DNA of 64,000 nt from Bariatricus massiliensis (GTDB taxonomy: Bacteria; Bacillota; Clostridia; Lachnospirales; Lachnospiraceae), in NCBI RefSeq assembly GCF_900086725.1, contig NZ_LT574838.1, positions 928,099-992,098 of the forward strand. The letters are read 5' to 3'. A program made the position numbers and the translations under genes. How positions within the stretch are numbered: the stretch's first letter is position 1; the number at the start of each line of letters is the position of its first letter. The notes beneath the pieces were generated by a model that was not told the DNA's origin, made no database searches, and saw nothing but the letters and a program-made list of their open reading frames with translations. Below, one piece after another: positions 47,253 to 55,306 of this stretch.

Positions 47253-49745
47253 CTACCGCTCATTATCCGGAAGCTCCGGATACGTCTGCTCCGGTTCGCG
47301 CCCGCGCATCTTTCTATACCATTCTCTTATTTTCTCCACCGTAAAACTCAGGTAGCGGAATACCGGTTCTGTAGCTATAGAGAAGACTACGAACAGCATA
47401 ATACACTTTGTGGACATATCACTGAGCGCAAACCATTGATTCAGGAATGTACCACAGAAGACCAGTCCTATCGCGCAGCCTATCAATATAATTCTGCGCA
47501 AAGCATTCATAGGCAGGCTTATCTTATATAGAATCATAAACCCGACAATTGCAAGCAATATGGTGGCCGCCGTCGAAATATCTGTGCTTCCCACCCCGAA
47601 CGTCATCCCAAAGATGACCAACGCTCCAACCGCCAGCACGTCCGTCAGGCCTCCGGGCAATGCCTTCAAAAATACATTGGTAAGAAAATGTCCTTCTATT
47701 CGGCTCTTGTTCGGCTCCAACGCCAAGAAGAATGCCGGCACCCCGATAGTGAACATACTGATCAAGGACACCTGCGCCGGCTCCAGCGGATATGTTATCA
47801 TGAACACTGCCGCGAATATGGAAAGCAGGAATGAAAATATATTCTTTACCAAAAACAGACTCGCCGAACGCTGAATATTGTTGACCACTCTCCGGCCTTC
47901 CAGCACCACCGAAGGCATACAAGAAAAATCCGACTCCAGCAGCACTACTTGCGCTGCCTGTGCCGCGGCCTCACTGCCCGACGCCATGGCGATACTACAG
48001 TCCGCATCCTTCAGCGCAAGAACATCATTGACTCCGTCGCCAGTCATGGCAACCGTATGCCCCGTTTCCTTCAACGCCTGCACGAATTGACGCTTCTGAT
48101 TCGGCGTCACACGGCCAAATACCGTGTATTTTTCCATCGCCTCGGCCACCTGTTCCTCTGTTTTTAAAGTAGACGCGTCCACGAACCTCTCTGCGTGTTC
48201 TATTCCTGCCCTGCGTGCAACCTCGGACACCGTCTCCGGATTGTCCCCGGAGATGACCTTGATAGCCACTCCCTGCTCCGCAAAATAGCGGAAGGTTTCT
48301 TTTGCCTTATCTCTGATGGGGTTCGATAACAGTACAAGCCCCAGCGCAGTAACTTTATCGGTCAATGCCTTGCCGTCTATGACGCCATGGTACTGTCCAA
48401 ACACGAGCACTCGGTATCCCTTCTGTGCATACTGCTGTATCTTCCCCTGATACCTTGGATAATCTTCCCGGAGGACCATCTCCGGCGCTCCCAGCACGTA
48501 TGCGCCGTCCTCGTAAGTTACACTGCTGTATTTTACCGTGGAGGAGAAGGACGTGATACTCACAGGCTTTTTGCCCGTATTTTCCTTAAAGTATTCCTTT
48601 AACGCCTCCATCGTAATATTATCCGCACTCATGGCGGCCGCAAAGTCCCCCAGCATCAGGGAAAGAGAAGGATACTTGGCCTCGCCGCTCTCCTCATCTT
48701 TCTCTCTGGCCTTGCGGTATTCTTTCGTCGGAACCGCCTTGTGGACCGACATCTTATTCTCTGTGATCGTACCTGTTTTATCTACACAGAGTACATTGAC
48801 TCTCGCCAAAGTCTCAATGCTTTTCATATCGTGAAGAAGCACATTCTGCTTGGCGAGCCGCATAGAGCTCACCGCAAGCGCGACACTGGCAAGCAGATAT
48901 AAGCCTTCCGGTATCATACCGATAATCGCTGCCACCATCGCCGTGATACTGCTTCGGAATGTTTCATTATTATAAAAATAACTCTGTGAAAAAAGGATAA
49001 CGCCAATAGGGATAACTGCAATGCCTACCCATTTGACCAGCTTATCCAGAGAACGAATCATCTCGGATTGCTCTCCTTCCCCCATCGCCTTGGCTTCCAC
49101 CGTCAATCTGGATATATACGAATCCTCCCCCACCGCGTCCAGACGTGCATGGCACTGTCCCGACACCACAAAGCTCCCGGACATCAGCTTATCACCCTTG
49201 CGCTTAGTTATCTCGTCGGCCTCTCCGGTGAGCAGCGACTCATTGACCTGCACTTCACCTGCAGCCACTATAGCATCGGCGCATATCTGATTCCCCGCCG
49301 AGAACACTACAATATCATCCAAGACCAGTGTCTCCGAAGTGACGATCCACTCCCGCTTGTCCCGTATGACCTTCGCGTGGGGCGCATTGAGCATATTCAT
49401 CTTCTCCAGCACATTCTTCGCGCGTATCTCCTGTATAATACCGATTAACGTATTAATAATTACAACCGGCAGAAAGGTTAAATTTCTAAAAGACCCTACC
49501 AGACACAGCAGGACGCCCAGCACCGCGAACACCAAGTTGAAGTACGTGAATACATTACTGTGGATAATCTCTCCCGCCGTCTTAGACGGAGGCTCTACCG
49601 ATAGATTCTCCCAGCCATGGAGCCGGTGCTCTTGTACCTGCTGGGCGGTGAGCCCTTCCCGGTAATCCGGATTATATCTGGTGGTGGGAATCCTCTTTCC
49701 CGCCTCTTCCTGCGGCCGTGCCGCTCTTTGTTTTTTCTTCCGCAT
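47253..49745 (-). CDS. CtpE-like P-type cation ATPase
   Basis: An 830-residue P-type ATPase. The actuator loop is LLTGEADEITK near 175. The phosphorylation site is CVDKTGTITENKM near 320. The nucleotide/hinge motifs are TGDGVNDVLALKDADCSIAM (about 570). The membrane motif IGMIPEGLYLLAS (about 275) resembles CtpE from Mycobacterium, a calcium-related transporter. TGEA instead of TGES also fits CtpE-type proteins. About ten membrane segments are present. GGAGAG precedes the ATG. Substrate is probably Ca2+ but this is inferred. Confidence 0.9.
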   Translation of the reverse strand: MRKKKQRAARPQEEAGKRIPTTRYNPDYREGLTAQQVQEHRLHGWENLSVEPPSKTAGEIIHSNVFTYFNLVFAVLGVLLCLVGSFRNLTFLPVVIINTLIGIIQEIRAKNVLEKMNMLNAPHAKVIRDKREWIVTSETLVLDDIVVFSAGNQICADAIVAAGEVQVNESLLTGEADEITKRKGDKLMSGSFVVSGQCHARLDAVGEDSYISRLTVEAKAMGEGEQSEMIRSLDKLVKWVGIAVIPIGVILFSQSYFYNNETFRSSITAMVAAIIGMIPEGLYLLASVALAVSSMRLAKQNVLLHDMKSIETLARVNVLCVDKTGTITENKMSVHKAVPTKEYRKAREKDEESGEAKYPSLSLMLGDFAAAMSADNITMEALKEYFKENTGKKPVSITSFSSTVKYSSVTYEDGAYVLGAPEMVLREDYPRYQGKIQQYAQKGYRVLVFGQYHGVIDGKALTDKVTALGLVLLSNPIRDKAKETFRYFAEQGVAIKVISGDNPETVSEVARRAGIEHAERFVDASTLKTEEQVAEAMEKYTVFGRVTPNQKRQFVQALKETGHTVAMTGDGVNDVLALKDADCSIAMASGSEAAAQAAQVVLLESDFSCMPSVVLEGRRVVNNIQRSASLFLVKNIFSFLLSIFAAVFMITYPLEPAQVSLISMFTIGVPAFFLALEPNKSRIEGHFLTNVFLKALPGGLTDVLAVGALVIFGMTFGVGSTDISTAATILLAIVGFMILYKISLPMNALRRIILIGCAIGLVFCGTFLNQWFALSDMSTKCIMLFVVFSIATEPVFRYLSFTVEKIREWYRKMRGREPEQTYPELPDNER

Positions 49746-49828
49746 ATTTATCTCTCCTCTACGTCTTTCTATTATACGATAGCTAATCTTAGAATTCCAT
49801 AAAGGTTATCTAAAAAATTGTTTAATTT

Positions 49829-50941
49829 TTATTTCTGCCCCTGATAGCTCCGATACCGGAAATATGCGAAGCAAAAGGCAGATACTCCAACAACAGCCGC
49901 CACCAGCAGATGTACGCTTATCTGGCCTCCATCAAATGCAAAGTCCCAATTCCACTGCAGCCACACTGGCATGGAGACCATGAAATGATTCATCAGTTTC
50001 GTGCCCGCAGTCCCTAAAATCCAAGTGGGCGCAAGCACCTTCAGCCAGATTAACGGTACAGCGTAAATGATAAGTGAAGCTATCACAGTCAAAAAGGAGC
50101 TTTTTGAGAATGCCGAAAGAAGAGCCGTGACCCCCGCCAGCAGCACCATACCCGCCAGCGCAAGCGCCCACTCAAACAAGAAGAATCCTCCGATAGACTC
50201 CGGCGTAAATCCGAAGAATGGACTGCCTATCAGCTGGCTGGAAGCAGACAATCCCTCTGCCCCGAACGCCGTCATATACAGTCCAAAATAAAAGACTCCA
50301 AATAAAACACATAACAGAACCGCAAAAACCACCGCCGCCAATAATTTTATCCAGATTCCCTTCTTTTTCCCGTCTTCTGTTGTAAGCAGTAGATCCGCCG
50401 TGCGCAGAGAGTATTCTTCTGAAAACAGGGGGCAGAGTGCGGCAATTAAAATGAGCTGCAGATACACACAAATTGTCATTGCATTTTCCTGCATGAGCAT
50501 CCACCCACGCACATATGCAAACTCTGTGTTACCTTCCACAAAAGGTTGTGAATTATTCTCCCACTCCGTCCCTTCATAAAATTCTATCTGGGATAAATCT
50601 TCTCCTCCTGTTTGGTTGAAGTTGGTCATGTTCAATGTTATAAAATAATTACAGAAGTTTCCTACCGGTTGTCCGGTCTTCGTATCATAATAGTAGAATC
50701 CAAAACGATTGTAGATATCCTGCACCTTTTCCACCGTGAGAACGCCCTTATATTCCTCCGCCAGCTCTTTATCCTCGACAACAGCCTCCCGTCCTCTGTA
50801 AGTCTTTCCGTCAATCATAGTTTTCTCCTCCGATACCGCCACGATTGTCCACACCGTCACCAGAATCATAAGAAAAAGGACTCCGCCCCACACCAATTTC
50901 CTCGATACAATTTTCCTCAATTCTTCCCAAAATAGTCTCAT
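49829..50941 (-). CDS. ABC-2 type permease
   Basis: A 370-residue protein. There is an N-terminal membrane helix (LVWGGVLFLMILVTVWTIVA), a large external loop (about 40-150), then five more helices (LQLILIAALCPLFSEEYSLR; LLAAVVFAVLLCVLFGVFYF; LAGMVLLAGVTALLSAFSKS; LLVAAVVGVSAFCFAYFRYR). This is the layout of ABC-2 permeases with an extracytoplasmic domain. It overlaps the ATPase gene by 4 bases. The operon with an ECF sigma factor suggests a role in envelope stress or peptide export; no substrate can be given. Confidence 0.85.
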   Translation of the reverse strand: MRLFWEELRKIVSRKLVWGGVLFLMILVTVWTIVAVSEEKTMIDGKTYRGREAVVEDKELAEEYKGVLTVEKVQDIYNRFGFYYYDTKTGQPVGNFCNYFITLNMTNFNQTGGEDLSQIEFYEGTEWENNSQPFVEGNTEFAYVRGWMLMQENAMTICVYLQLILIAALCPLFSEEYSLRTADLLLTTEDGKKKGIWIKLLAAVVFAVLLCVLFGVFYFGLYMTAFGAEGLSASSQLIGSPFFGFTPESIGGFFLFEWALALAGMVLLAGVTALLSAFSKSSFLTVIASLIIYAVPLIWLKVLAPTWILGTAGTKLMNHFMVSMPVWLQWNWDFAFDGGQISVHLLVAAVVGVSAFCFAYFRYRSYQGQK

Positions 50942-51810
50942 TCTCTCTCTCCTCCCATATAGTAGAGATAAGCATCCTCAAGCCCCGGTTCCACAGGACG
51001 CGCCCCTTTGACCGGGCATTTCTCTGCCACGATGCGCAAATGTACGCTACTCTCGACGTTTCGTAAATTGCATATTGCAAACTCATCATTTAATCTGTCG
51101 GATTCCTGCTGTGATACCGTACACTCCCACACCTTTCCCTCTGCAGCCTTCGTGATAGAGTCCATCCTGCCTTGACACAGGATACGCCCGGATTTCATCA
51201 GCATGATTTCATCCGCGATGTACTCCACATCGGACACAATATGTGTAGACAGAATGACAATCCGGTCCTTGGACAGAGAACTGATGATATTGCGGAAGCG
51301 AATCCGCTCTCTGGGATCCAGCCCACTGGTAGGCTCGTCAAGAATCAGAATCTCCGGCTCATTCAGAAGAGCCTGTGCAATCCCAAGCCTTCTAAGCATT
51401 CCGCCTGAAAATGTCTTAATCTTTTGGTTCTGATGTTCCTCAAGTCCAACGAGCTCCATATATTCCAATGTCTTACTGGCAGCCGTCTCCCTCGGCAGGG
51501 CCTTGCAGGCCGCCAGATAATTTAGATATCTCTTCGCTGTAAAATCTGGATAATAGCCAAAATCCTGAGGCAGATATCCCAGCATATGGCGGTACTCTCC
51601 ATCCAATGTGCGTATATCCACGTTATCGCAGGTAATCATCCCCTCCGTGGGCCTCAGCACACCACACAACATCCGAAGAAGCGTCGTCTTGCCGGCCCCG
51701 TTTTCTCCCAGAAATCCATACACCCCTTCTGTCAGGTTCATAGAAACATTTTTCACTGCCTCTTTCTGCTTGAACCTTTTTGTTACTCCCTCTAATTTTA
51801 ACTCAGGCAC
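50938..51810 (-). CDS. ABC transporter ATP-binding protein
   Basis: A 290-residue ATPase with Walker A GENGAGKTTLLRM (residues 35-47), Q-loop LPQDFGYY, signature FSGGMLRRLGIAQALL, Walker B ILILDEPTSGLD and switch histidine VILSTHIVSD. The C-terminal part (from residue about 215) is a domain of the exporter type. It pairs with the permease that overlaps its 3' end. Confidence 0.95.
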   Translation of the reverse strand: MPELKLEGVTKRFKQKEAVKNVSMNLTEGVYGFLGENGAGKTTLLRMLCGVLRPTEGMITCDNVDIRTLDGEYRHMLGYLPQDFGYYPDFTAKRYLNYLAACKALPRETAASKTLEYMELVGLEEHQNQKIKTFSGGMLRRLGIAQALLNEPEILILDEPTSGLDPRERIRFRNIISSLSKDRIVILSTHIVSDVEYIADEIMLMKSGRILCQGRMDSITKAAEGKVWECTVSQQESDRLNDEFAICNLRNVESSVHLRIVAEKCPVKGARPVEPGLEDAYLYYMGGERE

Positions 51811-52529
51811 AGTTCTTCCCCTCCTTCAATCACGCAAAATATTCTCTTCACCGCCAAGACAAGCGCGCCTCCCCCTGCCAGCAGAGCAAGTCCCCATAAG
51901 GGCAGGCATGACCGGTCATAAATATGCGGAATAAAGTACGGCGCGGCCGCCACGGCCGCACTAAGCAGGGCCGTCCCCGCCTGCCGCAGCCCAGACGTAA
52001 TCCCCCGCAGCAGAGTAAACGCCCACAAAATCCAGACATCGGCCCACACAAAGGGAACCAGCAGATACAATGCAAACACTGCCGTCTCCCCCGCCCGTGC
52101 TGGCCCTAACAACAAAACAAATATGCCAAAAACAAGCAGATCCAGTATTCCACCGAACAGCAACTGTATGGCGGCCATCTGCTTTAGATTCAAGTAGAGC
52201 GTCTGCTCAAGCTCCGCCATATTTCTGGAAAAAAGCCGTCCCAGCCCTGCAAAACCTATATTCCCCGAAAGTACAAGGAATATGGCGCAGACGGTAAAAA
52301 GTTCCGGCCCCGGCCAGCTTTTAAAATATCGACAGACTGCGAAAGCCGCTCCCAGACAAACTCCCTCCAGCATCCACATGAAAACCGGCCTATATTTTAG
52401 CTGAATGAGCATGCTCTGGATAAAGTTGGGATAGTTGCGCACTTTCTTTGCTGCAGCCGCTCTCCGTATTTCTTCCAGATTTCTTTCCTTTTTCTCTTTA
52501 TCAATGGTAAGGGATTTATATTCCTCCAT
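51798..52529 (-). CDS. membrane protein, possible anti-sigma partner
   Basis: A 243-residue protein. The N-terminal 40 residues are charged and cytoplasmic (MEEYKSLTIDKEKKERNLEE) and six hydrophobic segments follow (for example FTVCAIFLVLSGNIGFAGLG and ILDLLVFGIFVLLLGPARAG). It overlaps the sigma gene by 14 bases and the ATPase gene by 13. Position right after an ECF sigma gene and a charged cytoplasmic start fit an anti-sigma factor, but no zinc (H-x3-C-x2-C) motif is present, so this remains a guess. Confidence 0.6.
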   Translation of the reverse strand: MEEYKSLTIDKEKKERNLEEIRRAAAAKKVRNYPNFIQSMLIQLKYRPVFMWMLEGVCLGAAFAVCRYFKSWPGPELFTVCAIFLVLSGNIGFAGLGRLFSRNMAELEQTLYLNLKQMAAIQLLFGGILDLLVFGIFVLLLGPARAGETAVFALYLLVPFVWADVWILWAFTLLRGITSGLRQAGTALLSAAVAAAPYFIPHIYDRSCLPLWGLALLAGGGALVLAVKRIFCVIEGGEELCLS

Positions 52530-53055
52530 AAAAATCCTCCTTTTCCAAGAACAATTGCAGTTTCTCCAGCCCCTGCCGGATTCTGGATTTTACAGCCGCC
52601 AGAGAAGCACCTGTCATTCTGGCGATTTCCCGGTTCTTATACCCATATAGATGGTGCAGAATCACCGCTTCCCGTTGAGACTCCGAAAGTTCTGCCAATG
52701 CTTCTTTTAAAAGAACCGCCCGGATATTATCGGCTTCTGAAGAACCAGCACTCCTGTGCTGCTCCTCCCGAGCCGCCCTTAAGACACTTTCCCTGTCTGC
52801 CTCATTTCTCCACGAAGCCCGGCATACATTCATAGCTATTGTGAGAAGGTATCCCTTGAGATTGTGGTAATTATAATGATCCACATAGCGAATAAAACGC
52901 AGAAATGTCTCCTGCGTCAAATCATACGCACCGTCTCTGTCACCGGTCTGGTAACAGCAGAAATAATAAATATCATCGTAATACCGCGCGGCCACATCGT
53001 TCAGATATTCTGTCTGACCGCCCTGAATCCGCCGGATAAGTTCACGGTCCTCCAA
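52516..53055 (-). CDS. ECF-type sigma factor
   Basis: A 179-residue sigma-70 family protein. Region 2 covers DVAARYYDDIYYFCCYQTGD, then AYDLTQETFLRFIRYVDHYN. Region 4 has LSESQREAVILHHLYGYKNR, then EIARMTGASLAAVKSRIRQG. The start is TTG at 53053-53055 with GGGGGAGG upstream. It is first in an operon with a membrane protein and an ABC exporter, so it probably controls its own operon. The inverted repeat upstream could be a further control site. Confidence 0.9.
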   Translation of the reverse strand: MEDRELIRRIQGGQTEYLNDVAARYYDDIYYFCCYQTGDRDGAYDLTQETFLRFIRYVDHYNYHNLKGYLLTIAMNVCRASWRNEADRESVLRAAREEQHRSAGSSEADNIRAVLLKEALAELSESQREAVILHHLYGYKNREIARMTGASLAAVKSRIRQGLEKLQLFLEKEDFYGGI

Positions 53056-53071
53056 AAGACCTCCCCCCTTT

Positions 53072-53087
53072 TGTAAAACGTCTTACA
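53072..53087. promoter_or_regulatory. inverted repeat before the ECF sigma gene
   Basis: TGTAA, 6 bases, TTACA (TGTAAAACGTCTTACA), 17 bases upstream of the TTG start. It could be an operator or part of the promoter. The rest of 53056-53199 has no ORF. Confidence 0.4.
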
Positions 53088-53199
53088 TTTAATATAATCG
53101 CAATTGATAAGAAAAGGATTTAATTATTTTACATTTTTTTGCAGGTGCACATTCATACCAGTTTTTATTACACAAAGTGCGGCTGCGAAGCAGCTTTCA

Positions 53200-53276
53200 T
53201 CTGCACATTGTGTGCATCCACCCGGAGGGTTTTTGTTATATAGGAAAGTTCAAAGGACTTTCCTATATAACAAAAA
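53200..53276. repeat. dispersed repeat copy 2 with a perfect 20-bp stem loop
   Basis: 53200-53235 repeats the unit at 44973-45010. It is followed by a perfect 20-base inverted repeat (arms 53230-53249 and 53257-53276, loop of 7; arm core GTTATATAGGAAAGT). T-runs lie inside the stem, not after it, so it is not a classic terminator. It is found between the MATE gene end and the sigma operon. Confidence 0.7.
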
Positions 53277-53343
53277 AAGCGGCTTTGGTCATCCCAAAAC
53301 CGCCAATAGCTTCTCTCCACACTGGTCTGATATATTCAAAATA

Positions 53344-54738
53344 CTATTCTGCCTCTTTGCTCTCCTTTATCTTGTGCGTCAGCTCCTTAAGTTCACGTAT
53401 CATAAAGTACCCACAGACAATAGCCGCAGCCGCGTCGGCGATGGGGCCCGCATACATGACCCCGTCAATCCCCATAATAAGTGGAAATATAATGATTAGT
53501 GGGAGCAAGAACAAAATCTGCCTCGTAAGCGACATAAATATACCCAAAGTTGATTTTCCTATGGAAGTAAAAAAGTTGGAAGTCACCGGCTGGATTCCAT
53601 TCACGACTGTAAGAAACATATAAATCCTAAAGTACCGCTCGGAGAAGCGGAAGTATAGTTCGCTCCCTGCGCCAAAGATGGATATAATCTGCCTTGGGAA
53701 TACTTGAAAGCAAATAAATGCCACAAAGGATAATACCGTGGCAGCCCCCACTGCCAGCAGATAAGTCTTTCTCACACGCCCATATTTTTTGGCGCCGTAG
53801 TTGAAGCCTACAATAGGCTGAGTCCCCTGAGAGATACCGATGATAATTGCCATAAACACCATGTTCACCTTTGTGATAATTCCCGCACAGGCAAGTGGTA
53901 TCTCCCCTCCGTACATGGATTTTGCTCCGTAATATGACAGTACGTTGTTCATGACAATCTGCACGATTGTCATAGCTATCTGATTAAAACACGCACTGGC
54001 GCCGAGAGCGCCGATATTTTTTACATAACGTCCGCCCAGACGAAAACTGTCTTTTGTAAGCCGGATATTTTTAAAATGAAACACGTAGCGCAGACTGATG
54101 CTAAATGAAATAATCTGTCCGGTAATCGTTGCCAGCGCCGCTCCCGCCATTCCCATACCGAACCCGAAAATCAATATAGGGTCCAATATCGTATTGATGA
54201 CCGCGCCCACCAGCATAGACATCATAGAGTATCTTGGACTTCCGTCCGCCAGAATCTGCTTGCTAATCGCAGTATTCGCAATCAAAAACGGAAAACCGAT
54301 GGCCGTAATCCTCGTATAAGTCTCCGCATAGGGCAGTACATCTTTCGTTGCCCCAAATCCTTTCAGCATCGGTGTGAGAAATAACTCTACCACCACAAAT
54401 AGGGCCACCCCGAAAATCGTAATCAAGGTCAGCGCATTGCCAGAATAGCGTGCCGCTTCTTCCTTCTCACCAGCGCCCAGCTTTAGAGAATAATTGGACG
54501 CACCACCGATTCCCAGCAGCAGGGCAATGGCCGTACAAGTAGTAGACAGCGGAAACGCAATATTTGTCGCCGCATTACCGAGCATCCCCACTCCCTGACC
54601 GATAAAAATCTGATCTACAATATTATACAGCGCCGTCACCAACATAGAAATGATACATGGTATGGCGAAATTAACCAATAACTTGGATTCCTTTTGCACA
54701 CCTAATGGATTGGGCGCATTCTGTACTTCTGCCTTCAT
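53344..54738 (-). CDS. MATE-family efflux transporter
   Basis: A 464-residue transporter with about twelve membrane segments. Typical early sequence is LLVNFAIPCIISMLVTALYN, IVDQIFIGQGVGMLGNAATN, and GIGGASNYSLKLGAGEKEEA. The second half repeats the pattern (GISQGTQPIVGFNYGAKKYG). These are MATE motifs of drug/Na+ antiporters. It follows the marR gene by a one-base joint and so is controlled by it. Confidence 0.93.
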   Translation of the reverse strand: MKAEVQNAPNPLGVQKESKLLVNFAIPCIISMLVTALYNIVDQIFIGQGVGMLGNAATNIAFPLSTTCTAIALLLGIGGASNYSLKLGAGEKEEAARYSGNALTLITIFGVALFVVVELFLTPMLKGFGATKDVLPYAETYTRITAIGFPFLIANTAISKQILADGSPRYSMMSMLVGAVINTILDPILIFGFGMGMAGAALATITGQIISFSISLRYVFHFKNIRLTKDSFRLGGRYVKNIGALGASACFNQIAMTIVQIVMNNVLSYYGAKSMYGGEIPLACAGIITKVNMVFMAIIIGISQGTQPIVGFNYGAKKYGRVRKTYLLAVGAATVLSFVAFICFQVFPRQIISIFGAGSELYFRFSERYFRIYMFLTVVNGIQPVTSNFFTSIGKSTLGIFMSLTRQILFLLPLIIIFPLIMGIDGVMYAGPIADAAAAIVCGYFMIRELKELTHKIKESKEAE

Positions 54739-55200
54739 CTAACATTCTCCTCCTTCAGCTTTCTCCTTCTGTCGTTCTAGTTTATTAATCTCATATGCAT
54801 GAAGCCCTGCCTTTTTCAGCAGCTTCGGAAGCATCTCACGTTCCTCTTCCGTAAAAGGTTCCAGCACATCCCGGATTGTCTCCTGCGATATGGCTTGAAT
54901 CTCCTCACAATCCCTGATTGCCTTCTCGGTAGGAAACAAGTAGCAGGTGCGCCGGTCTTTCTTGCTCGGCTCTCTCCGCACATACCCCTTTTCCTCCAGC
55001 TGCATCAACGCCCGGGTTACATTACTTGGATTCCGGTACACGGTTTCCATGATACTCTCCCTTGTCATCCCCGGTTCCTGACAGATGCGCATGATGTAAA
55101 AAAACTGGCTGCTGTTGATATCAAATTTAGCGAGACGCTTATCAAGACAACTGCTCATATTTAGATTTAATACGGAGGACCATTTTATAAACTCTTTCAT
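54739..55200 (-). CDS. MarR-family regulator
   Basis: A 153-residue protein with a winged helix (GMTRESIMETVYRNPSNVTR; LMQLEEKGYVRREPSKKDRR, then TCYLFPTEKA) and flanking dimer helices. It is the first gene of a marR-MATE operon. A tandem palindromic operator lies 25-60 bases upstream and covers the start point, so the gene is probably autoregulated and responds to a drug or metabolite. Confidence 0.93.
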   Translation of the reverse strand: MKEFIKWSSVLNLNMSSCLDKRLAKFDINSSQFFYIMRICQEPGMTRESIMETVYRNPSNVTRALMQLEEKGYVRREPSKKDRRTCYLFPTEKAIRDCEEIQAISQETIRDVLEPFTEEEREMLPKLLKKAGLHAYEINKLERQKEKAEGGEC

Positions 55201-55224
55201 ATAAACTATTTCCTCTTTTCAAAA

Positions 55225-55260
55225 ATTTGCGGGCGCAAACAACTTTTTGCGCCCGCAAAT
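55225..55260. promoter_or_regulatory. tandem MarR operator
   Basis: ATTTGCGGGCGCAAA (55225-55239), six bases, TTTGCGCCCGCAAAT (55246-55260). The arms form a perfect inverted repeat, and each arm is itself a dyad, TTTGCG-NN-CGCAAA, with centres 20 bases apart. That fits two MarR dimers on one face of the helix, placed from the -10 to the leader. Confidence 0.8.
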
Positions 55261-55289
55261 ATCATAAAATAAAAAAGTGCTCCTGTCAA
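55261..55289 (-). promoter_or_regulatory. consensus promoter of marR-MATE operon
   Basis: On the minus strand TTGACA (55284-55289), 17-base spacer, TATGAT (55261-55266). The -35 lies in the loop of the terminator of the preceding gene. It is close to consensus, so strong repression by MarR would be needed. Confidence 0.8.
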
Positions 55290-55305
55290 GAAGCACTTTT
55301 TCTAT
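55271..55305 (-). terminator. terminator of the calcium ATPase gene
   Basis: On the minus strand AAAAAGTGC, a 12-base loop, GCACTTTTTT. The gene stop at 55307 is directly before it. The loop and right arm overlap the marR promoter. Confidence 0.8.
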
Positions 55306-55306
55306 A

